Positions 1-16,482 are shown, counted from the stretch's first letter. The stretch is 64,000 nucleotides of DNA from Brachypodium distachyon (GCF_000005505.3 NC_016131.3:29255001-29319000), one strand, 5' to 3'. Notes: generated from the sequence alone by a model not told the origin. Translations and numbers: made by a program.

Positions 1-823
1 GCCACCCGTGCCCGCCACTCGGCGTGGGGCGCGACCGGCGGCGAGGACATTATAGCCGTCTTGCGGCTGCTCCCGGGGTGGAGTCCTCCTAAGCCAGGAT
101 TTCTTCCTGAAGGGGAGGGTTGCCGCATGAGCGTGGTGGTAGCATCGTTGTCGGCGGATGCCGTTGGCGGCAATCCTGCCTCCGCGCTCCTGCCGCATCC
201 TTCAGAAACCGCTTCCCTTGAACAGGAACCAGGGGTGGGTCCCTACCAAGGCGGTGCCCTAGCCGCACCTTACCGCCGAGCGTCACGAGGCATTGGACTG
301 AACGGAAAAGCTAAGTGTCTGAACACGAACGCTGAATTCACTAAGAACTGAACGAAATTGAACACTGTCTCATTGGGCGTTGCCCCAGATCCTGCGCGTA
401 GCCGGGGTGTTAAAAGGACGCTTGCGGGGAGAGTGCGCTCCCCGTGTGGCTTCGCGGGTCCGTCCCGGAAGGGCACGGCTTGGAGGAGCTACCCCGCAAG
501 TGGAGTGGCTCCCCGCTACCGCTTGGCCCCAGGTCGGCACCGCGGGTCCGTCCCCGGTCCCTGGTCTGGTCAAGGGTGAGGCGTGCGCGAGTCCCCGGCA
601 ACACAAGGCACAGTATGCAAAGGCTAAGGGAACCGCCCGAGGCAACTCCGGGAACAAGGAACAAAAATTAAGCAATTTAAAGAGTTTGATTAACCGAGTG
701 CTGAATGATTACATGACCTAATCAAAAAGTGATTGTTCTAATGGCGCTAAGCGCCATACTTGCAGGAAAGCAAACTAGAGAAGATACACTGGGAGCAACG
801 AGCATGGCTGGGGGCTGCGGCGA
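1..823. other. Internal non-coding segment of element A
   Basis: No credible ORF. The stretch around 400-620 matches the reverse complement of about 40550-40800 in element B (shared blocks such as GGACGCTTGCGGGG and GCGGGTCCGTCCC). It is therefore the spacer between the end of pol and the end of the antisense ORF. The several short ORFs here are GC-rich shadows. Confidence 0.65.
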
Positions 824-3800
824 CTAGTTGTCGCCGTCTTCAGCCGGGGGGTCGGCGGGGAGATCAGGCTCCGGCTTCATCTGCATCCGCTCGACGACCT
901 CGTCGACGAACTCGCGCACTGCTTGGGTGTGCGTGGGCTCGTCCTCGCTGTCAGACCAAGCGTCCAGCAGGGACTCGAAGGGAAACTCCGGGTCCCGGAG
1001 ATGGATCTGCGGGAGGATTGTCCCGGCAACCTCCCAGGCGCAGTTGGAGACTTCGTTGGCGCCATACTTGGCGATCCAGACGTCAGGCGCCCCAAGCTTC
1101 CCCACTAAGTCGGAGAAGAAGGGGATCAGCGTAGTGACGTCTATCCCGTCCACTTCTGCTGCCTGCAGCTCGAACTTGGGCAGCAGGTCGCGCAGTGACT
1201 GGGCGATCTTTGTCAGCTTCTTCGTCTCGATCCCCCACTGCCCGATCAACGTGCCGTGATGGAGTCGAGCGTCGTGCACGGCCTTCTTGGTCTTGCGAAC
1301 GTTGCCCTCCATCGCCGCAAGTTCCGCGGTCTTTGCCCCGATCTCGTTGCCGGCCTTGGCAAGCTCCTCCCGGGCGGCACCCAACTCGATCTCGAGCCTG
1401 GCCGCTCTGTCCTGGGCGGAGTTGAGCTCAGCCTCGTGCCGGGCCGCCGCTCCCGCCGCTTCCTCGACGGCTTTGACCTGCACCTCCAGCATGACGCGGA
1501 GTCCTTGGATTTCGCCACGGTAGTTGGCGATCAGGACACTCTTCTCGTCCAGCCGGGCCTGGGCCGCAGCGACCACCTCGGCAGGTTCCTTCTTGGTCGC
1601 CTTGAGGGTGGCCGCCATCGAGTCGAGCCTCCCTTGGAGCTTTGCGCGCTGGGCCTCCAGTTGCCGCTGGAGCTCGGCCTCCGGGACCACCGGCTCCCGG
1701 GCGTCCTACAGGGCTCGCCGAGCCAGCCGCGCTTCTTCTTCAGCGAGGCGCGTCTCCTCGCGCAGCCAGGAGAGTTCGCGCCGTTCTCTCTCCACGGCCT
1801 CCCGCACCTCGCCGAGCTGATTCTTGGCGGCGGTGTGGTGCTCCCTCACCTCGTTGAAGGAGGTGACGAAGGCCAATTGCTGGTCCCTGACGGCGTCCAG
1901 GAACCGGTGCCCCCGCTCGAAGATGCTCGGATCCCAGGTAAGGGGGTTCCAAGCGACCCCGGCGAGGGTGCCGAGGTCGGTACCGGGGAGTGCCGCCGAG
2001 GATGATGAAGCCCCTGTTGCCGAAGTGGGGCTGGGCGCGCGGTCGCCAGCTTGCTCCCGGGGGTCCTGCTGTCCTCCCCCGGCAACTTCCCCTGCACTTG
2101 TGCCCGAGGACCCCGGTGCAGGAAAAGTCTCCCTACTTCCGACGGGGGCTGCCTCCTGCCGGGCGACGGGTGAGCCCGCGCCGGCCGCGTCCGCAGTTGC
2201 GGGCGCGGCGTCGGGCGCAGTCACGGCAGCGGCGGTGCCCACTGCTGCCGCCACGTCCGCCGCAGCGGGGCTGGAAGTGAGAGCCGGTTCCGACTCCACC
2301 TCAGCCCCCATGGCCTCGGCGACCAGGTCGAGATCAACCACGGTCGCGCCCGCTCCTGTTAGGGGCGCACCTGTCCCTGCAACAACGAAGGGCATAAGGA
2401 TTGGCGAAGAATGGCGCTATTGAAGACACGCGAGGGTGACTAGCAAGGTTACCTGGTGCGGCCGCTTGGCTTGCTGGGGAAGCCTCCCCTGCCTCGCCTG
2501 TACCGGCGGGAGCGCCCAAGGGGCCTGCCGTGGGCGGGCTACCGCTCACTGCAGAAAGAAAAGGAAAGGTACGCTCATGAGTTTAGCTAACAAAAATTGC
2601 TGTTGCAGAGAGGTGACAGAGACATACCGGCTGCCGGCCCTGCCTCCGTCAGGGCCGGGTCACCAAGGGGCACGCCCGTGTCACTGCCGACCCCAGCTCC
2701 GGTAGGATCGGCAGCGCCGCTGGCATCAGCGCGCACCTTCTTGCTCGGTGTGCCGGGCGGGGAATCACTCCTCGCCCTCTTGCCGGCACCCGCCGGCGAA
2801 GAGGACTTTGGGGGTTTGCGCCGGAGTGCGAAGCCCCGGAAGACCCCCCGGGCAGGTGGCGCCGTGGGCGCCCGTGGAGTCGTCGTGACCCGGAGAACTC
2901 CGGGTGTCGACGGGGAGGCCGCCGCGGCGCCGGAAGCCGAACTTGCGGAGGCCCCCGCTACCGGGGCGAAGGCCGTTGCCGGGGCACCGGCGATCCCCGC
3001 AGGCTCTGGCGCTACCGAGGTACCGACGGACGTCCCGGGACCGGTTGCCGCCGCAGTGCTGGCGGCTGTCGCTGAGGCGGAAGCCACAGCTGGGACACCC
3101 GCAGCCCCAGTTGCTGCAGATGCCGTCAGGGTGCCGGCGGGCACCCCTGAAGCAGCTGCCGCCGCGAGGTCGGTGGCCGCTGCCGGGGCGGATGTAGCCG
3201 TCGAGGAGATGGCTACAGCCGCTGCAAATGCTCTCGATCTCCTCACGATCAAGGGCGCGCTGTCGCTGCTTTCGTCGTCATCGTCGTCCACGGCGACCAC
3301 CTCTGGAGGCGCAGCCGCCTGGCCCGCCTCGTCGTCCAGCGACTGAAGGGAGGGCCAGCTGGGCTCAGACCCGCCCCTGCTCTCCTCGAGCACTTGCTTC
3401 TCGCGGGGTGCTCGCGGGGGAGCGCGCGGGACCCGGGTGGGGGTGTCGTCCATCAACCCCCACTCGTTGAAGGGCGGGAAGGCTCCGACGATGTCGTTGA
3501 GCCCTGTGACGCCGACATGGAGGGTGGAAACCCTCGGCAGGAACTCCTTCGATTGGAAGGTCTCGTCGGAGATTCCTCCCACCCACGTCCTGAGGGTCTC
3601 GAAGTCCATGTCGTCCCGCTGGAGGCGTGTCCTGTCTCCGGAGCCCGTGTACATCCACGCGGGTCGGGAGCGCAGCTGCAGCGGGGCTATGCGCCAATTG
3701 ACGAATGTGCGTGCCACATCCACATCGGTGAGCCCCGCTAGCCGCAGCGCCTTGATCTTCTCCACGATGGCGACTTGATCTTCTCCACGAATGCTTCGCA

Positions 3801-4202
3801 GAGGAACTGGAAGGTGGCGAGGAGGAACAGCGACGTGGGGTGGAGCTGCGCCACCCGAAGCTGGTAGGACTCCATCAGCGTGTGGAGGAAGAGAGAGAAG
3901 GGCGGCACCATGCCGCAGAGGAGGAAGCGCACAAACACCCAGAAATCGTTGTCCTGGTGCTCGACGCCCGCCGGGAAGATCTGCGTCTCCCCGTGCTCGT
4001 TGAAGCTGGAGGCGACGGCACCCCGGAGCTTCCCCAGCGCCTCGCCGTTATAGCCGGGGCGGAAAAAGGCGACTGTGGCGCGCATCTCCCGCCTCTTCTG
4101 ATCCTTGGCGGCGGCCGCCTTGATTGCTGCCTCACTCTTGCTTGTTGAGGCCCTCTTCGAGGTTTGGACCCCCTTCCCCTTTCTGGTGGTGGGAGGCGCC
4201 AT
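824..4202 (-). pseudogene. Antisense ORF of element A (Transposase_28-like, decayed)
   Basis: Minus-strand gene running opposite to the element's own orientation. It starts at the ATG at 4202 (MAPPTTRKGKG). An N-terminal domain (4202-3738 and 3765-2587) resembles the grass 'putative gypsy type transposon' family. It is followed by an Ala/Pro-rich linker and a long charged C-terminal part (2395-824) rich in Ala, Glu, Arg and Lys that looks coiled-coil. The piece ending near 2630 runs into a GT donor, so introns are likely, as in element B. Lesions: about 95 residues are missing around 3770 relative to B, and an in-frame TAG lies near 1706. Molecular function is unknown; it is not a proven transposase despite the family name. 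Confidence 0.7.
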
Positions 4203-4313
4203 GGGAAGCGAGGGCGGAGGCTAGCAGGGGCGCAAGGACTCAAGATGCGGAAGAGGATGAGGATGAAGGCAATGGGGGCAGAGTATTGTTCCCCTTTTGG
4301 CAACAGTAAGGGC

Positions 4314-4319
4314 TTAATA
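4314..4319 (-). promoter_or_regulatory. Possible TATA variant of the element A antisense ORF
   Basis: The minus strand reads TATTAA about 115 bases upstream of the ATG at 4202. A clean TATAAAA sits at nearly the same distance from the equivalent ATG in element B (36873). This looks like a weakened version of the same box; support is positional only. Confidence 0.35.
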
Positions 4320-4621
4320 ACGTCCGGCCGTTTGGTAACGGCCAGTTCCGTACCCTACGGGTGCGCGGGGATAACTCCTGATCATTAGGAATAATGTGCG
4401 GAGTGGCCTTAACTTCTCTATTTCGGGGGGGGGGGGGGGAGTTAGGGCGGAAATCACGCGTCCACTGCTCCGTTTGTAACGGCTCCGTACACGGGGCAGC
4501 GAAGGGACGCGGGCCCGCGACTGGTCGGGGCCCACGTGTCGGTTAAGGGCGTAGCCCGGCAACCGACCAGGGAGAAGACTCATCTGGGAACAGGTGATGC
4601 CGGCCCACGCTCGGGGGCTGC

Positions 4622-5617
4622 TGTCGCACCAGTGGCACTCGGGGTACCACCGCTGCGCGACGCGTGGGCCCCGTTCCCGAGTCCCCAAGTCCCCGGGAAG
4701 GTCTCGTCCCGGAAGCGTCTATGAGCAGCCCGGCAAGCTACCTGCCCAGAAGGGGCTTGCGGGGCTTCTGGGGAAAATCCCGCCTGGGCACTTCTCGGGA
4801 AGCTGCTTCCCGGGGAGGGGTTCTCGGGCGCGCTAGGCCCGGGCGCTTCCCGGGGTCGACTTACCGGGGCAGAGGGTTCCCGGGCGCACGCCCCCGCCCC
4901 AGGCGTGGGGCCCAGAAGACAGGTCAACAGCGTCGTGCGGGCACGTGGCGGGCGTGGGGTGCGTGGCCCCACCGGGGCAAGGAGTAAGCCGCGCGGCTCA
5001 GTAAACGAGCCGACCGACGGGTTGTTACCCGTCCGATCAAAGGAACAATGGCTGTCCAATCTTACTCTAGGGTTCTAGACCCCTAGCGGCGGAGGTGGCG
5101 TCCATGCGCGCCACCAGCTCACCGAGGGAGAGCTGGATGCCTCTCCGCTCGACATTTGTAACCCATGCACCATGGCACCTGTGGCATCCCCTTAAGCATA
5201 AAAGGAGGACCCCCGCCAACGGTCCGGGGGTTGGGTTCTCGTTAGGTTGGTTAGCTTGGTTCAGCTCATTGGCATTCTTGCTAACAGTGATCGAGAATAG
5301 CAAGGAGCACTTAGCCAAATAGGGGCGAGACCATCCGGAAACCCCTAGGGGAAGAACTTGTAAACACTTGGTTTCGGTAAAAAATACAAGCTCAGACAAG
5401 CAGGACGTAGGGTTTTACACCTCCGGGTGGCCTGAACCTGGGTAAAATCTCTTGTGCATGAGTTCTTTGCTTGCATGCACCTTGGGTGTACCCCTCTCTA
5501 GACTGTGCGTACGCATCGGCCACGCCGGCGATCGCCGGAGCGATCCCCGACGTTCCTATAGAACCTAAAAGGGGGTGTGCCAGCATGCCCCCGGTGTCGG
5601 AGCCCCGTGGGACGACA
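4622..5617 (+). repeat. 3' LTR of element A
   Basis: 996-base LTR bounded by TG...CA (TGTCGCACC ... GACGACA). It is preceded by the polypurine-like GCTCGGGGGCTGC. A TATA-like CATAAAAG lies at 5197-5204 and would place U3/R in the usual order. The terminal ~60 bases match the LTRs of element B. Confidence 0.8.
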
Positions 5618-6312
5618 ATCTGAATGTCCACTTCAAAGGGCAGTTTAGTCTTTTTATAATTTACTCAAAATCCGGACCGAATCGTGCATCTAGGGAATCG
5701 GAGATATACAATTGTTTGGGCGCTGTTCACGGCTGCTTCTTCGTCCCGGTGGTCACTTGTATCCACAATAGGGATCGCTCGCAATTGTCCTGACAGAACC
5801 ATACCATACTTCGCACTTGCCATATTTAGCGTTACAGATTCTTCCCTGTACAAAGCATTTGAACAGAGCTAGCCGGCAGCACCAGCAAAAATTTGAGATT
5901 GAAGATCCAAGGCAGTGGTGGCAATGCCAGACGTGAACACATCCGGAGCAAGCCCTCTGAAGATCCTGATTGTTACTGCTCCAAGCAGTGGCCTTTGCCA
6001 ACCTTTTCAGTTTTGCTTGCTAAATCCTGAACCTGAAATTTAGCAACTTAGAATACGGACAGAACAGACAAATTCAGACTACAAAAGGAGTGAGCTTTCC
6101 ATTCATCAGCATATAATTACAAATTTACAATCTCGAGGAACCTTTCGATTCATCAGCATCCTTGCATCAAGTGTGTACAGAACAGGCAAACTGCATTTGC
6201 TGCCAGTAGTTACAACTGCATCACTTGCATCACTGCATGTTCGAGAATTTCGATACAGACACGAAATGAACAAGGAATGATTGCTGAAATCAACTATCCT
6301 ATTGCTAGAGCC
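5618..6312. other. Spacer between element A and the TFIIS-like gene
   Basis: AT-rich sequence with no credible ORF. The right part is the 3' flank of the minus-strand gene at 6313-7122 and probably includes its 3' UTR. Bases 5618-5622 (ATCTG) would be the right target duplication of element A, which cannot be verified. Confidence 0.5.
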
Positions 6313-7122
6313 CTAAACCCTATGAGGCCTGGAGACGGAGATGGTCTTCTTCACCATCATGGAGCTCCCGCACTTTGCTCGGCTCCTCTCCTTGATGATC
6401 GGGTGCATCTTCCGTTGCCTCTGCTTCAGCATCTCCGGCGCCTCCACCACTTGTATCCTGCGCTGCCGCTTCGCTTTCTCCGCTTCTTGATACCCTTCGT
6501 GGAACTTGCGCTTTGTGGCATCCATGATCTTGTCGTCGGAGCAGAGCCCGGCACGGTCGCCACGGGCGATGCCAACGGCGGTAGACACCTTCTTGCGGAG
6601 CGGCGGCAGCGGCGGCTCTGTGGTCTTCACCGTCTTCTTGGCCGACGGCTCGAGAATCTTGGCGGAGGCAAGCTGCTGGTCGGCGACGCTCTTGTTGTTA
6701 TTGGGCAGAGGAATCTGGTCGAGCTTGTCCATGGCCGCTCGGACCCTGACGAGGTTGTCCTGGAGCGACGCCCTCCACCCGCTAAAGATGCCGCGGGCAA
6801 GGACGCGGACTCGCTCCGAGTCGTGCTTCCGGAGCGCGGCGACGGCCTTGGCGAGCTCCGTGGACGCCAGCACCGTCGGCATCGCAGGGGCCAGCCGCAG
6901 CGTCTCGAGGGACTCCGCCATGACTTCGTCGAGGATGAGGCAGAGCCGCTCGGCCTCGCGGTCGTCGTCCGTGGCGTTGCAGAGGAGCTCCACGACGTCT
7001 CCCCTCGCTTCCCGGAGCTCGTCGCGGCGGAGGTCCGGGTCGGCGGCCTCGATCGCGGCGTAGACGGAGTCGAAGGCGGCGAAGAACGGCTTCCAGCGGC
7101 GGAGAGGGCCCTGCGCGGCCAT
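6313..7122 (-). CDS. TFIIS N-terminal / Med26-like (LW domain) nuclear protein
   Basis: Single-exon gene of 269 residues from a clear ATG at 7122. Residues roughly 30-130 are helical and match the TFIIS N-terminal domain (LW/TND fold), with the segment TELAKAVAALRKHDSERVR followed by the family's A-x-x-I-F-x-G-W run. This domain is shared by TFIIS, elongin A and Med26, and binds disordered motifs of elongation factors (family knowledge). The C-terminal half is Lys/Arg-rich (KAKRQRR, RKMHP) and probably holds a nuclear localisation signal. There is no zinc ribbon, so it is not TFIIS itself. A TATA-like box lies about 115 bases upstream. Likely role: RNA polymerase II transcription accessory protein (inference). 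Confidence 0.75.
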   Translation of the reverse strand: MAAQGPLRRWKPFFAAFDSVYAAIEAADPDLRRDELREARGDVVELLCNATDDDREAERLCLILDEVMAESLETLRLAPAMPTVLASTELAKAVAALRKHDSERVRVLARGIFSGWRASLQDNLVRVRAAMDKLDQIPLPNNNKSVADQQLASAKILEPSAKKTVKTTEPPLPPLRKKVSTAVGIARGDRAGLCSDDKIMDATKRKFHEGYQEAEKAKRQRRIQVVEAPEMLKQRQRKMHPIIKERSRAKCGSSMMVKKTISVSRPHRV

Positions 7123-7235
7123 GATTGCCGGCGAACGCGAGCACGAACCTAGGGCTTGGGTGGATCGAGAGCAGTTGGATTGAGGAGGAAGATGATCTCA
7201 AGGGAACTGCGCATTATCGCTGCCGGGTCTCCTCA

Positions 7236-7245
7236 GCTTATATCC
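7236..7245 (-). promoter_or_regulatory. TATA-like box of the TFIIS-like gene
   Basis: The minus strand reads GGATATAAGC about 115 bases upstream of the ATG at 7122, a normal TATA-to-ATG distance for a plant gene with a short leader. Confidence 0.4.
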
Positions 7246-8678
7246 AGAACCGGGAGTACGAGTGATGCTCGAATTCGGACTCAGAGCAAGGAAGCGCGTG
7301 CTCTACACTCTAGTCCGAAATGAATCGGGTTCAACGATTAACTGCAGATCGAGTTGCTCCACATCACAGCCGTGCGTTGGGCGGGCGCTACGTGAACTTG
7401 GTCGGTTTCCACGGCATTGAAGTGCCCCCTGAGCCGACGGCAAGTTTGAAGCGTTTGCTCGTGGCTTCGGACCGGCTATTCACCAGCCTGTGATCTGGTT
7501 TGCGGGCACCGTCCACGACGCCCCTGTCTGTCTCTGCAGAAGCCGGCATGCCGGCGTCACGTTCTCGGTGCTGATCCAGTGAAGACAGTGATTCGGCACC
7601 GGAGATGCTCCTGGGAAGCCGCACTACGGCGAGCTCGTGGAAGCCTGGTCGGTTGGCTTTCCGGGCGGCGTTGGAAGCCGCTGCTCCCAGGCCAGAACGC
7701 TATGCTGTAGTACGTTTTTTTGTTTGACCGGAGAACGGTGTGCTGTTGGTCTGAACATCGTTGTACATTTCCGTGCCAATTCCAGTTTTTTTGGGTCTCA
7801 AACACATTCCAGGTCATTATGCCAATATTACCGAGATACTGTATTATAAGTTATAACTTGTAGTCAGTTTAACCGCAGCATCGCGTTAGTTTTTAAGTGC
7901 AGCGAGGCACGGTTGAATCGGTGCGAAGAGTTGTAGGTGTTGCAGTGGAACTGCAAATAGAACCGTCACCGTGCTTTCAATATTCAAGTACAATCTCAGA
8001 ACTAGCAAAATATTGCATGGATGATGATCTAAAGCAGACAGTTCAGTATTGTTACACAAAAAAAATCTGTACACACGGAAAATGAAAATGGAAAAGGTTG
8101 GCACACACAGAACTAAGCTCACCCGAGAGGAACTTGCTACAGCCTGTTACATTACATGCCTTACAAAAATTCCCACCTATCTCATCACTATCACAGATTC
8201 ACAGTGCACCAATTCCTATAGAGGCCGTATCAAGATGTCCAAGCATACTAGCATAGTACAAACAGAAGATTCATCTATACAGCTCAGTCCTTTGTTTCCC
8301 TAACATAATTGTATGTCAGAATTGTCTGAGAATACATGACACTGGTACTCATAATTCCACAAGAGTAGCTTATGAATTATATTTTTATGGTAAAAGACTA
8401 AACAAACAGCAATAAATAAAAAGCATATCATATCACTACTACCCATAAGCTACACAGAGCCAGCAATCCAAATAGGCTACAGGTTTCATTGACTTGAGAC
8501 CAATCATCTCTTCCAAGCAAATACAAGCAACTTCACCCCAAAAGATCTGGTGTGCTCATTTTGTGTTTCAGGCCTGGTGGTGAAGAACCTTTGGACCTCA
8601 AACTGGTGGCTTTTAAGGCCACATGAAATGTCTGCATTTGTTAACGAGGATGCTTGCCCGGGAAGAACGTTTTGGACC
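7246..8678. other. Spacer: TFIIS-like promoter, GC-rich orphan segment, 3' flank of the ZTL gene
   Basis: 7246-7380 is upstream of the TFIIS-like gene. 7380-7700 is GC-rich and looks partly coding-like, but every frame is broken and I do not recognise it. 7860-8678 is AT-rich and would contain the ZTL 3' UTR. A 24-base motif (GAAGAAC-TTTGGACCTCAAACTG) occurs twice, near 8581 and 8661; the second copy spans the ZTL stop codon. Confidence 0.45.
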
Positions 8679-13679
<5,001 letters not shown>

Positions 13680-13777
13680 TCAGACCTTCGGGGTACGTGG
13701 ACGGCTGGACCTGGAAGTGACCAAACAGCGGCCTATCGGATGATACCATACTCCACCCCGATCTCAACCGTCCGATC

Positions 13778-13883
13778 TGATTCGAGAATCAAGATTAAGA
13801 TTAGTCATAACAGGAGACCTCATCCTCACCTGATTCGAGAAACAAGATTAAGATTAGTCATAACAGGAGACCTCATCCTCACC
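13778..13883. repeat. Tandem duplication, 53-base unit
   Basis: The unit starting TGATTCGAGAATCAAGATTA at 13778 is repeated at 13831 with a single substitution, ending CATCCTCACC both times. Confidence 0.85.
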
Positions 13884-14499
13884 GTGGCGCATATGCAACT
13901 TATTAGTCCTTATTTTTTCTCAGATTATTGCCCACGTCCATCATCTCTGAGTTGTCTCTCTCCAGTCTCCCCTGCGCATTCTCCCCTTCCCCTCCCTCCC
14001 CACGACCGCCCGTGCGGGCTGAGGCCGCCTGCCCCCGCAAGACCAGCCGCCGCCGCCGCTTCCTCCTCCATGACGACCGCCGCAGCCTCCTTCCTGCGCA
14101 CGAGCCGCCCCCGTCGCTTCTCGAGGCCGGGCCCGCCATCTCATCCGGACCCGATCCCGTCGCCAGGGTGCCCTAGAGGCCGGCTGGAGGCCGGATTTGT
14201 GGGAGGGGCCAGCCCGGATGCTCCGCCTCTAGGGAGCTGCGGAGGCCTGGCGCCCACCTCCTTCGCCCATCGCGGTGCTGGCGTGTTGCTGCTGCGTGCA
14301 TCGCGTGCGGAGCCTCCCTCTGCCTGAGCCCTGGGCAGCCCCACCACGCTCCTCGCGCCCGGCGTTGCTCTCTCGGGCCGCCTCGTTTGGTTCCGTACAG
14401 ATTTCATTGAGTGTGGATTTCTTAGTTCCGAAATAAGATCGTGAAATTTGCTGTTGTTTGTACAGAATTTCATTTGTTTCATTGAAGATTCGTAGATTT

Positions 14500-14790
14500 T
14501 CTATTGATATCTCGTTGAAATTTCATAGATATATCATTGAAATCCATGATTTTGTTTCGTATCGATTGAAAATTCACAGATACACCATTGAAAATCCAAA
14601 CGTGCGATTAAAATCTCATTTAAATTTCACAGATACAGTTTTGAAAATCCAAATGTGCAATTAAAATCTCATTGAAATTTCACAGATGCACCATTAAAAA
14701 TCCAAAGGTGCAATTAAAATTTCATTGAAATTTCACAGGTGCACCATTAAAAATCCAAAAGTGCAATTATCTCATTGACAAGTCGTTTGA
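14500..14790. repeat. Degenerate minisatellite, about 55-60-base unit
   Basis: Four to five imperfect copies built around CATTGAAATTTCACAGAT, CACCATTAAAAATCCAAA and GTGCAATTAAAAT. Copies become more similar toward 14640-14780. Confidence 0.75.
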
Positions 14791-15459
14791 AATTTCGTTA
14801 GCATCAATTATTTTAATGGTATGACAATAAAAAAATTGGTAGCACCAACCATTGCAAAACCGAAGGGTGTAAATAAAAAAATGACTAGAGAGAGGAGTGT
14901 AGCGAGGGTTGATTCACACAAAACTTAAAGATCTAAAATGCAAAACTGTCAAATGCTCTAGTTTCACCTCTTAGATTCAGATTGAACGCTCCAGGTTGCT
15001 CTGGAGCATAGCACTATTTGGGAGCACCTAATGCACTGGCTGCACTGGATATCTTCTCATTCCGAGAGCAAAATCATGACAAGCTAGCACTAGTGCTCCC
15101 TCCAATCCTTAACTTTGTATCAACTTCAAGACACTTATTATTTTGCAGGAGAAGTGTAATCATTCTTATTTGGAAGATAACTGAGAGACAAAAATATAGA
15201 GAAATAAATAAAAAAATATTTCTATTTTTTTTATGTACACTTACTTACTGGATCCACTCTCCAATATTCAGGTCTGCAATATTCATGTTGGCTGCAAGAA
15301 TTGCTATACCTATGGTAGCAATTGTTGTTACAAAGGACAAATATATTTGCTTGACGGTTTGGATGGAGTAAAGCAAGCCAGGAGTTTGATTTTGTAAAAT
15401 TTTGGTTATTTTCATTCTTTTTCTCTATGGAGGCTAAATTTATTTGTTTATACAGTGTA

Positions 15460-15572
15460 CTCCCTCCGTTTCATATTAAGTGGCAAAATATTATATGTAT
15501 TTAGACACTTTTGGGGTATAGATACATCCATATTTAAGCAAATTTGAGTCATTTAATATGGGACGGAGGGAG
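15460..15572. mobile_element. Stowaway-type MITE upstream of SRK1
   Basis: 113 bases with ends CTCCCTCCGTTTCATATTAA and a matching inverse ending GGGACGGAGGGAG, flanked by TA at 15458-15459 and 15573-15574. The paralogous region upstream of SRK4 (about 56300) reads straight through the TA without the insert, which proves both boundaries. Confidence 0.9.
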
Positions 15573-16482
15573 TACAGCAAGCTAGACAGTTCAGTTCTCA
15601 ATATTGGATATCATTGTTGTGATTACTTGCAAGCGATTGCATGTGATCATGTGATCCTTCATGGTTTAGATGACGAAAAAGGCATTGCAACGAGCTGAAA
15701 TGTCTTTGATGTTTTCCTGTCAATTTAAAATCAGATGTGTCTTAAAAAGTAAAAAAGTAAAGGAAACTGAGCAGTAAGTTCATACAGACGTTGTCTTAAA
15801 AAGTAAAGGAAAAAAAAAGGAAAGGCTACTCCACAGGTAAGTTAGCAGCAAACAGAAACAAGGCCAAACTGAGGCCACCCCTCTGGGCCTCCATCCATCA
15901 GATGTGTCTTTTGTTTAGATATAATGCTCGAGGTCACAGGGTCGGTTCTAATTTGCAAATTTGCATCTTTAAAAAGAAATATCACAATGGTAAATCATAA
16001 AGTGCAGAACGCGAAGCCATGAGAGAGGTCACCGAGCGTGGAAGGACAATCATGAAGTGCAAAACGCGAAGATCAGTTAAGTATGACACCAAACGGGACA
16101 CGACAAAGCCAAAGGTGTACGTTATTTTTATCCGCAACAAAGAGCCATATTTACAAAGAATTAACTTATTACCTTTTCTTGCGGAATTTTATTTTCCACA
16201 AAAAAACACTAGTAGTAAGATTTGTTTTTCTTCTATGTAGCAAAGCACAGGTAGCTCACTAGTATCTTTTGGATCCTGTGTTGATACTTGATAATTATGT
16301 TTGTTTGCAAATACCTTCTGTGGAGCTCATTCCCACACTTTCTTCGTTAATCCTCTTTTCTCCACCACACATACCCAGTAAGTCAAGAACAGCGGCTAGA
16401 CGGCACCTACTCGGTTGACAACTTTACATCACCACTGCAATAGGTTTTCGTTCAACTTAGTTTGGCTGTTGTGCACGCGTGC

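Larger units (their letters stand above)
1..5617 (+). mobile_element. Tat-lineage gypsy LTR retrotransposon, 3' part (element A)
   Basis: This is the right-hand part of an LTR retrotransposon in plus orientation; its gag-pol would lie left of the window. What is visible is an internal region, an ORF on the opposite strand, a G-rich polypurine-like stretch (CGGGGGCTGC) directly before the LTR, and an LTR starting TGTCGCACC and ending GACGACA. The LTR ends and the antisense ORF match element B at 35673-48649, which has the diagnostic polymerase domains. The lineage call is therefore by relation to B. The 5' LTR, gag-pol and left target duplication cannot be checked here. Confidence 0.8.

Noticed and set aside
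1256..2005. Plus-strand 249-residue ORF in element A
   Set aside because: Shadow of the minus-strand coiled-coil region; GC-rich sequence leaves several frames open.
6277..7152. Long plus-strand ORF (291 residues)
   Set aside because: Antisense shadow of the GC-rich TFIIS-like gene; no domain, and the minus-strand frame has the recognisable fold.
13740..14327. 195-residue ORF (MIPYSTPIST...)
   Set aside because: Starts inside a 53-base tandem duplication and continues in low-complexity Pro/Arg/Ser; no recognisable domain or splice context.
14500..14790. CRISPR-like array
   Set aside because: Unit divergence, no constant-length spacers, eukaryotic context; it is an AT-rich minisatellite.
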